The notes beneath the pieces were generated by a model. The model worked only from the letters and a program-made list of their open reading frames with translations, had not been told where the DNA came from and ran no database searches. Shown here one piece after another: positions 55,521-64,000 of a DNA stretch of 64,000 nucleotides. Location: contig OX579637.1 in NCBI GenBank assembly GCA_951230915.1, positions 17,112,001 to 17,176,000 of the forward strand, in the 5' to 3' direction. How positions within the stretch are numbered: the first letter of the stretch is position 1; each line of letters starts with the position of its first letter. A program made the position numbers and the translations under genes. This stretch comes from Antitrichia curtipendula. Taxonomy: Eukaryota > Streptophyta > Bryopsida > Hypnales > Leucodontaceae.

Positions 55521-58500
55521 CTATTTACAACTTGTACATTTTTATTGGACCCTCCAAGTGCCAACGAATTCCATAATATTTGGAATTGGGATCCATAAAC
55601 TACAGGGCAAAGCTGGTCCTTTTTACTTTTCATTCACGTGGAGAAATTAGAGTATATCGGCAAGTATGAAATCTCCACATGGATTCTACATGTGGGGACT
55701 ATTTACAACTTGTACATTTTTATTGGACCCTCCAAGTGCCAACGAATTCCATGACATTTGGAATTGGGATCCATAAACTACAGGGCAAAGCTGGTCCTTT
55801 TTACTTTTCATTCACGCGGAGAAATTAGAGTATATCCGCAAGTATGAAATCTCCACATGGATTCTACATGTGGGGATTATTTACAACTTGTACATTTTTA
55901 TTCGACCGTCCAAGTGCCAACGAATTCCATGACATTTGGAATTGGGATCCATAAACTACAGGGCAAAGCTGGTCCTTTTTACTTTTCATTCACGTGGAGA
56001 AATTAGAGTATATCGGCAAGTATGAAATCTCCACATGGATTCTACATGTGGGGATTATTTACAACTTGTACATTTTTATTCGACCGTCCAAGTGCCAACA
56101 AATTCCATGACATTTAGAATTGGGATCCATAAACTACAGGGCAAAGCTGGTCCTTTTTACTTTTCATTCACGTGGAGAAATTAGAGTATATCGGCAAGTA
56201 TGAAATCTCCACATGGATTCTACATGTGGGGATTATTTACAACTTGTACATTTTTATTCGACCCTCCAAGTGCCAACGAATTCCATGACATTTGGAATTG
56301 GGATCCATAAACTACAGGGCAAAGCTGGTCCTTTTTACTTTTCATTCACGTGGAGAAATTAGAGTATATCGGCAAGTATGAAATCTCCACATGGATTCTA
56401 CATGTGGGGATTATTTACAACTTGTACATTTTTATTGGACCCTCCAATTGCCAACGAATTCCATAATATTTGGAATTGGGATCCATAAACTACAGGGCAA
56501 AGCTGGTCCTTTTTACTTTTCATTCACGTGGAGAAATTAGAGTATATCGGCAAGTATGAAATCTCCACATGGATTCTACATGTGGGGATTATTTACAACT
56601 TGTACATTTTTATTGGACCCTCCAAGTGCCAACGAATTCCATGACATTTGGAATTGGGATCCATAAACTACAGGGCAAAGCTGGTCCTTTTTACTTTTCA
56701 TTCACGTGGAGAAATTAGAGTATATCCGCAAGTATGAAATCTCCACATGGATTCTACATGTGGGGATTATTTACAACTTGTACATTTTTATTCGACCCTC
56801 CAAGTGCCAACGAATTCCATGACATTTGGAATTGGGATCCATAAACTACAGGGCAAAGCTGGTCCTTTTTACTTTTCATTCACGTGGAGAAATTAGAGTA
56901 TATCCGCAAGTATGAAATCTCCACATGGATTCTACATGTGGGGATTATTTACAACTTGTACATTTTTATTCGACCGTCCAAGTGCCAACGAAGTCCATGA
57001 CATTTGGAATTGGGATCCATAAACTACAGGGCAAAGCTGGTCCTTTTTACTTTTCATTCACGTGGAGAAATTAGAGTATATCGGCAAGTATGAAATCTCC
57101 ACATGGATTCTACATGTGGGGATTATTTACAACTTGTACATTTTTATTCGACCGTCCAAGTGCCAACAAATTCCATGACATTTAGAATTGGGATCCATAA
57201 ACTACAGGGCAAAGCTGGTCCTTTTTACTTTTCATTCACGTGGAGAAATTAGAGTATATCGGCAAGTATGAAATCTCCACATGGATTCTACATGTGGGGA
57301 TTATTTACAACTTGTACATTTTTATTCGACCCTCCAAGTGCCAACGAATTCCATGACATTTGGAATTGGGATCCATAAACTACAGGGCAAAGCTGGTCCT
57401 TTTTACTTTTCATTCACGTGGAGAAATTAGAGTATATCGGCAAGTATGAAATCTCCACATGGATTCTACATGTGGGGATTATTTACAACTTGTACATTTT
57501 TATTGGACCCTCCAAGTGCCAACGAATTCCATGACATTTGGAATTGGGATCCATAAACTACAGGGCAAAGCTGGTCCTTTTTACTTTTCATTCACGTGGA
57601 GAAATTAGAGTATATCGGCAAGTATGAAATCTCCACATGGATTCTACATGTGGGGATTATTTACAACTTGTACATTTTTATTGGACCCTCCAAGTGCCAA
57701 CGAATTCCATGACATTTGGAATTGGGATCCATAAACTACAGGGCAAAGCTGGTCCTTTTTACTTTTCATTCACGCGGAGAAATTAGAGTATATCCGCAAG
57801 TATGAAATCTCCACATGGATTCTACATGTGGGGATTATTTACAACTTGTACATTTTTATTCGACCCTCCAAGTGCCAACGAATTCCATGACATTTGGAAT
57901 TGGGATCCATAAACTACAGGGCAAAGCTGGTCCTTTTTACTTTTCATTCACGTGGAGAAATTAGAGTATATCGGCAAGTATGAAATCTCCACATGGATTC
58001 TACATGTGGGGATTATTTACAACTTGTATATTTTTATTGGACCCTCCAAGTGCCAACAAATTCCATGACATTTAGAATTGGAATCCATAAACTACAGGGC
58101 AAAGCTGGTCCTTTTTACTTTTCATTCACGTGGAGAAATTAGAGTATATCGGCATGTATGAAATCTCCACATGGATTCTACATGTGGGGATTATTTACAA
58201 CTTGTACATTTTTATTGGACCCTCCAAGTGCCAACGAATTCCATGACATTTGGAATTGGGATCCATAAACTACAGGGCAAAGCTGGTCCTTTTTACTTTT
58301 CATTCACGTGGAGAAATTAGAGTATATCGGCAAGTATGAAATCTCCACATGGATTCTACATGTGGGGACTATTTACAACTTGTACATTTTTATTGGACCC
58401 TCCAAGTGCCAACGAATTCCATGACATTTGGAATTGGGATCCATAAACTACAGGGCAAAGCTGGTCCTCTTTACTTTTCATTCACGTGGAGAAATTAGAG

Positions 58501-60720
58501 TATATCCGCAAGTATGAAATCTCCACATGGATTCTACATGTGGGGATTATTTACAACTTGTACATTTTTATTCGACCCTCCAAGTGCCAACGAATTCCAT
58601 GACATTTGGAATTGGGATCCATAAACTACAGGGCAAAGCTGGTCCTTTTTACTTTTCATTCACGTGGAGAAATTAGAGTATATCGGCAAGTATGAAATCT
58701 CCACATGGATTCTACATGTGGGGATTATTTACAACTTGTACATTTTTATTGGACCCTCCAAGTGCCAACGAATTCCATGACATTTGGAATTGGGATCCAT
58801 AAACTACAGGGCAAAGCTGGTCCTTTTTACTTTTCATTCACGTGGAGAAATTAGAGTATATCGGCAAGTATGAAATCTCCACATGGATTCTACATGTGGG
58901 GATTATTTACAACTTGTACATTTTTATTGGACCCTCCAAGTGCCAACGAATTCCATAATATTTGGAATTGGGATCCATAAACTCCAGGGCAAAGCTGGTC
59001 CTTTTTACTTTTCATTCACGTGGAGAAATTAGAGTATATCGGCAAGTATGAAATCTCCACATGGATTCTACATGTGGGGACTATTTACAACTTGTACATT
59101 TTTATTGGACCCTCCAAGTGCCAACGAATTCCATGACATTTGGAATTGGGATCCATAAACTACAGGGCAAAGCTGGTCCTTTTTACTTTTCATTCACGTG
59201 GAGAAATTAGAGTATATCCGCAAGTATGAAATCTCCACATGGATTCTACATGTGGGGATTATTTACAACTTGTACATTTTTATTCGACCGTCCAAGTGCC
59301 AACGAAGTCCATGACATTTGGAATTGGGATCCATAAACTACAGGGCAAAGCTGGTCCTTTTTACTTTTCATTCACGTGGAGAAATTAGAGTATATCGGCA
59401 AGTATGAAATCTCCACATGGATTCTACATGTGGGGATTATTTACAACTTGTACATTTTTATTCGACCGTCCAAGTGCCAACAAATTCCATGACATTTAGA
59501 ATTGGGATCCATAAACTACAGGGCAAAGCTGGTCCTTTTTACTTTTCATTCACGTGGAGAAATTAGAGTATATCGGCAAGTATGAAATCTCCACATGGAT
59601 TCTACATGTGGGGATTATTTACAACTTGTACATTTTTATTGGACCCTCCAAGTGCCAACGAATTCCATGACATTTGGAATTGGGATCCATAAACTACAGG
59701 GCAAAGCTGGTCCTTTTTACTTTTCATTCACGTGGAGAAATTAGAGTATATCGGCAAGTATGAAATCTCCACATGGATTCTACATGTGGGGATTATTTAC
59801 AACTTGTACATTTTTATTGGACCCTCCAAGTGCCAACGAATTCCATGACATTTGGAATTGGGATCCATAAACTACAGGGCAAAGCTGGTCCTTTTTACTT
59901 TTCATTCACGTGGAGAAATTAGAGTATATCGGCAAGTATGAAATCTCCACATGGATTCTACATGTGGGGATTATTTACAACTTGTACATTTTTATTGGAC
60001 CCTCCAAGTGCCAACGAATTCCATGACATTTGGAATTGGGATCCATAAACTACAGGGCAAAGCTGGTCCTTTTTACTTTTCATTCACGCGGAGAAATTAG
60101 AGTATATCCGCAAGTATGAAATCTCCACATGGATTCTACATGTGGGGATTATTTACAACTTGTACATTTTTATTCGACCCTCCAAGTGCCAACGAATTCC
60201 ATGACATTTGGAATTGGGATCCATAAACTACAGGGCAAAGCTGGTCCTTTTTACTTTTCATTCACGTGGAGAAATTAGAGTATATCGGCAAGTATGAAAT
60301 CTCCACATGGATTCTACATGTGGGGATTATTTACAACTTGTATATTTTTATTGGACCCTCCAAGTGCCAACAAATTCCATGACATTTAGAATTGGAATCC
60401 ATAAACTACAGGGCAAAGCTGGTCCTTTTTACTTTTCATTCACGTGGAGAAATTAGAGTATATCGGCATGTATGAAATCTCCACATGGATTCTACATGTG
60501 GGGATTATTTACAACTTGTACATTTTTATTGGACCCTCCAAGTGCCAACGAATTCCATGACATTTGGAATTGGGATCCATAAACTACAGGGCAAAGCTGG
60601 TCCTTTTTACTTTTCATTCACGTGGAGAAATTAGAGTATATCGGCAAGTATGAAATCTCCACATGGATTCTACATGTGGGGACTATTTACAACTTGTACA
60701 TTTTTATTGGACCCTCCAAG
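55010..60720 (+). repeat. Rearranged copy X-Z-Y-Z of the 44-48 kb segment
   Basis: The order here is X (55010-56715), Z (56886-58500), Y (58509-59200), then a second Z (59200-60720). The two Z pieces are 2314 bp apart (13 x 178): CGACCGTCC at 56971 and 59285, GGCATGTATG at 58151 and 60465. Compared with the 44-48 kb copy, Y is missing after X, and a Y-Z pair has been added after Z. TCCTCTTTACTT is kept in the first Z (58467) but absent from the second, where the match is shorter. Confidence 0.8.
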
Positions 60721-61381
60721 TGCCGACGAATTCCATGACATTTGGAATTGGGATCCATAAACTACAGGGCAAAGCTGGTCCTTTTTACTTTTCATTCACG
60801 TGGAGAAATTAGAGTATATCGGCAAGTATGAAATCTCCACATGGATTCTACATGTGGGGATTATTTACAACTTGTACATTTTTAATGGACCCTCCAAGTG
60901 CCAACGAATTCCATGACATTTGGAATTGGGATCCATAAACTACAGGGCAAAGCTGGTCCTTTTTACTTTTCATTCACTCGGAGAAATTAGAGTATAACGG
61001 CAAGTATGAAATCTCCACATGGATTCTACATGTGGGGATTATTTACAACTTGTACATTTTTATTGGACCCTCCAAGTGCCAACGAATTCCATGACATTTG
61101 GAATTGGGATCCATAAACTACAGGGCAAAGCTGGTCCTTTTTACTTTTCATTCACATGGAGAAATTAGAGTATATCGGCAAGTATGAAATCTCCACATGG
61201 ATTCTACATGTGGGGATTATTTACAACTTGTACATTTTTATTGGACCCTCCAAGTGCCAACGAATTCCATGACATTTGGAATTGGGATCCATAAACTACA
61301 GGGCAAAGCTGGTCCTTTTTACTTTTCATTCACGCGGAGAAATTAGAGTATAACGGCAAGAATGAAATCTCCACATGGATT

Positions 61382-64000
61382 CTACATGTGGGGATTATTT
61401 ACAACTTGTACATTTTTTTAAAACCTCCAATTGCCAACAAATTCCATGACATTTAGAATTGGAATCCATAAACTATAGGGCAAAGCTGGTCCTTTTTACT
61501 TTTCAATCACGTGGAGAAATTAAAGTATATCGGCAAGTATGAAATCTCCACATGGATTCTACATGTGGGGATTATTTACAACTTGTATATTTTTATTGGA
61601 CCCTCCAAGTGGCAACGAATTCCATGACATTTGGAATTGGGATCCATAAACTACAGGGCAAAGCTGGTCCTTTTTACTTTTCATTCACGCGGAGAAATTA
61701 GAGTATAACGGCAAGAATGAAATCTCCACATGGATTCTACATGTGGGGATTATTTACAACTTGTACATTTTTTTAAAACCTCCAATTGCCAACAAATTCC
61801 ATGACATTTGGAATTGGGATCCATAAACTACAGGGCAAAGCTGGTCCATTTTACTTTTCATTCACGCGGAGAAATTAGAGTATAACGTCAAGTATGAAAT
61901 CTCCACATGGATTCTACATGTGGGGATTATTTACAACTTGTACATTTTTATTGGACCCTCCAAGTGCCAACAAATTCCATGACATTTAGAATTGGAATCC
62001 ATAAACTACAGGGCAAAGCTGGTCCTTTTTACTTTTCATTCACGTGGAGAAATTAGAGTATATCGGCAAGTATGAAATCTCCACATGGATTCTACATGTG
62101 GGGATTATTTACAACTTGTACATTTTTATTGGACCCTCCAAGTGCCAACGAATTCCATGACATTTGGAATTGGGATCCATAAACTACAGGGCAAAGCTGG
62201 TCCTTTTTACTTTTCATTCACGTGGAGAAATTAGAGTATATCGGCAAGTATGAAATCTCCACATGGATTCTACATGTGGGGATTATTTACAACTTGTACA
62301 TTTTTATTGGACCCTCCAAGTGCCAATGAATTCCATGACATTTGGAATTGGGATCCATAAACTACAGGGCAAAGCTGGTCCTTTTTACTTTTCATTCACG
62401 TGGAGAAATTAGAGTATATCGGCAAGTATGAAATCTCCACATGGATTCTACATGTGGGGATTATTTACAACTTGTACATTTTTATTGGACCCTCCAAGTG
62501 CCAACGAATTCCATAATATTTGGAATTGGGATCCATAAACTACAGGGCAAAGCTGGTCCTTTTTACTTTTCATTCACGCGGAGAAATTAGAGTATATCCG
62601 CAAGTATGAAATCTCCACATGGATTCTACATGTGGGGACTATTTACAACTTGTACATTTTTATTGGACCCTCCAAGTGCCAACGAATTCCATGACATTTG
62701 GAATTGGGATCCATAAACTACAGGGCAAAGCTGGTCCTTTTTACTTTTCATTCACGCGGAGAAATTAGAGTATATCCGCAAGTATGAAATCTCCACATGG
62801 ATTCTACATGTGGGGACTATTTACAACTTGTACATTTTTATTGGACCCTCCAAGTGCCAACGAATTCCATGACATTTGGAATTGGGATCCATAAACTACA
62901 GGGCAAAGCTGGTCCTTTTTACTTTTCATTCACGCGGAGAAATTAGAGTATAACGGCAAGTATGAAATCTCCACATGGATTCTACATGTGGGGATTATTT
63001 ACAACTTGTACATTTTTATTGGACCCTCCAAGTGCCAACGAATTCCATGACATTTGGAATTGGGATCCATAAACTACAGGGCAAAGCTGGTCCTTTTTAC
63101 TTTTCATTCACGTGGAGAAATTAGAGTATATCGACAAGTATGAAATCTCCACATGGATTCTACATGTGGGGATTATTTACAACTTGTACATTTTTATTGG
63201 ACCCTCCAAGTGCCAACGAATTCCATGACATTTGGAATTGGGATCCATAAACTACAGGGCAAAGCTGGTCCTTTTTACTTTTCATTCACGCGGAGAAATT
63301 AGAGTATATCGGCAAGTATGAAATCTCCACATGGATTCTACATGTGGGGATTATTTACAACTTGTACATTTTTATTGGACCCTCCAAGTGCCAACGAATT
63401 CCATGACATTTGGAATTGGGATCCATAAACTACAGGGCAAAGCTGGTCCTTTTTACTTTTCATTCACGCGGAGAAATTAGAGTATAACGGCAAGAATGAA
63501 ATCTCCACATGGATTCTACATGTGGGGATTATTTACAACTTGTACATTTTTATTGGACCCTCCAAGTGCCAACGAATTCCATGACATTTGGAATTGGGAT
63601 CCATAAACTACAGGGCAAAGCTGGTCCTTTTTACTTTTCATTCACGTGGAGAAATTAGAGTATATCGGCAAGTATGAAATCTCCACATGGATTCTACATG
63701 TGGGGATTATTTACAACTTGTATATTTTTATTGGACCCTCCAAGTGCCAACGAATTCCATGACATTTGGAATTGGGATCCATAAACTACAGGGCAAAGCT
63801 GGTCCTTTTTACTTTTCATTCACGCGGAGAAATTAGAGTATATCGGCAAGAATGAAATCTCCACATGGATTCTACATGTGGGGATTATTTACAACTTGTA
63901 CATTTTTTTAAAACCTCCAATTGCCAACAAATTCCATGACATTTGGAATTGGGATCCATAAACTACAGGGCAAAGCTGGTCCTCTTTACTTTTCATTCAC
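61382..64000 (+). repeat. Zone 4: type C variants return
   Basis: There are fourteen complete units plus the partial last one. Short units start at 61382 and near 61738, and the truncated unit at 63872 is also short. Several private changes cluster here: CACATGGAG near 61153, CACTCGGAG near 60975, AAGTGGCAACG near 61610 and TATCGACAAG near 63130. The sharp switch at 61382 from 154 pure 178-bp units back to a mixed population marks a boundary between two homogenisation domains. Confidence 0.88.
63872..64000 (+). repeat. Partial repeat unit at the right edge
   Basis: The last landmark CTACATGTGG starts at 63872 and the unit is cut by the window end after 129 bases. It is a 1-bp-short type C unit (T7 run followed by AAAACCTCC near 63902-63917), though it has TTTGGAATTGGGATCC rather than the usual type C TTTAGAATTGGAATCC. 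The array clearly continues to the right, just as base 1 lies exactly at a unit landmark with no flanking unique DNA on the left. Confidence 0.97.

Larger units (their letters stand above)
33970..61381 (+). repeat. Zone 3: 154 consecutive 178-bp units
   Basis: The span of 27412 bp equals 154 x 178 exactly, so there is no net indel. The 177-bp variant is absent. Local hallmarks are GGAAATGGGGTCC (36180, 39206, 39918, 42766, 49886, 52556, 54158), ATTCTCTATG (landmark CTCTATG at 36818, 40556, 43404, 50524, 53194, 54796), CATAATATTTGG, and GGCATGTATG (48005, 58151, 60465). Between about 45 and 61 kb most units read CACGTGGAG, whereas between 35 and 44 kb CACGCGGAG is commoner. The recurrence distances are whole multiples of 178, showing that the zone was built by block duplication. 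Confidence 0.95.
1..64000 (+). repeat. 178-bp satellite DNA array filling the whole window
   Basis: A single tandem repeat covers every base. The landmark CTACATGTGG occurs at 1, 179 and 357 and recurs with 178-bp spacing to 63872, or 177 bp after a short variant. All units point the same way, and I see no unique sequence, transposon, low-complexity junction or inversion. The count is 359 complete units plus a 129-bp partial unit, and phase is kept to the base across 64 kb once the 1-bp deletion variants are counted. Consensus GC is about 39% (70 of 178 in a composite unit). Neighbouring units differ at only a few positions, so the array is young or strongly homogenised. The length is close to one nucleosome plus linker, as in many centromeric satellites. 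Centromere identity is inference, because other large satellites (pericentromeric, subtelomeric, B- or sex-chromosome) look alike. The family is not recognised. No genes are present anywhere in the window. Confidence 0.99.

Noticed and set aside
1..64000. CRISPR array
   Set aside because: Repeats are direct and regular, but there is no alternation of short conserved repeats with unique spacers. The entire 178 bp is conserved, and no cas genes are present.
1..64000. rRNA, 5S or tRNA-derived tandem cluster
   Set aside because: No recognisable rRNA segment, tRNA cloverleaf or clear A/B-box pair was seen. TTCGACC in type B units is only a loose echo of a B box.
1..64000. Human alpha satellite, mouse satellite, Arabidopsis 178-180-bp repeat or telomeric repeat
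   Set aside because: The unit does not resemble what I know of those sequences beyond its length and the CENP-B-like stretch, and no TTAGGG or TTTAGGG runs occur.
1..64000. Transposable element insertion or LTR remnants
   Set aside because: Unit phase closes exactly to 359 units, leaving no room for inserted sequence, and no target-site duplication or unrelated stretch was seen.

Overview
The whole window is one uninterrupted satellite-DNA array. Every base belongs to a tandem repeat of about 178 bp, with all units head to tail in the same orientation. Counting from base 1, where a unit happens to begin, there are 359 complete units up to base 63871 and a 129-bp partial unit at the right edge. 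Of the 359, 328 are 178 bp. The other 31, plus the partial one, carry the same 1-bp shortening. This bookkeeping closes exactly (359 x 178 - 31 = 63871), so there is no net indel of any other kind and no inserted transposon, gene or unique sequence. The consensus is about 39% GC.

No protein-coding or RNA gene can be supported. The layout (tens of kilobases of near-identical units close to nucleosomal length, nested block duplications, no insertions) is typical of the centromeric or other major satellite of a plant or animal chromosome. It looks like the inside of an array in a long-read eukaryotic assembly. I do not recognise the family and cannot assign a species. Centromere function is inference.

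The array can be zoned exactly by the 177-bp variant: bases 1-6230 (35 units, none short), 6231-33969 (156 units, 29 short), 33970-61381 (154 consecutive 178-bp units, none short) and 61382-64000 (14 units plus a partial; 2 short plus the partial). Three sequence types recur. Type A is the majority. Type B has linked changes over unit positions 30-95. Type C is the 177-bp type and shares part of the B haplotype. Mosaics between them occur.

Over this lies a multi-scale duplication pattern with no single fixed higher-order period. Blocks of 2, 7, 9, 13, 14, 15 and 23 units were copied, many as adjacent tandem copies. The 34-44 kb part is re-used in shuffled order at 49-61 kb at offsets near 10 kb.

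Each consensus unit carries two inverted repeats that share a 7-bp arm, 7-bp spacer, 7-bp arm layout. One extends to 12-bp arms with one mismatch. Each unit also has a minus-strand 17-mer matching the human CENP-B box at 12 or 13 of 17 positions. These are the most interesting local signals. No new gene system was found.
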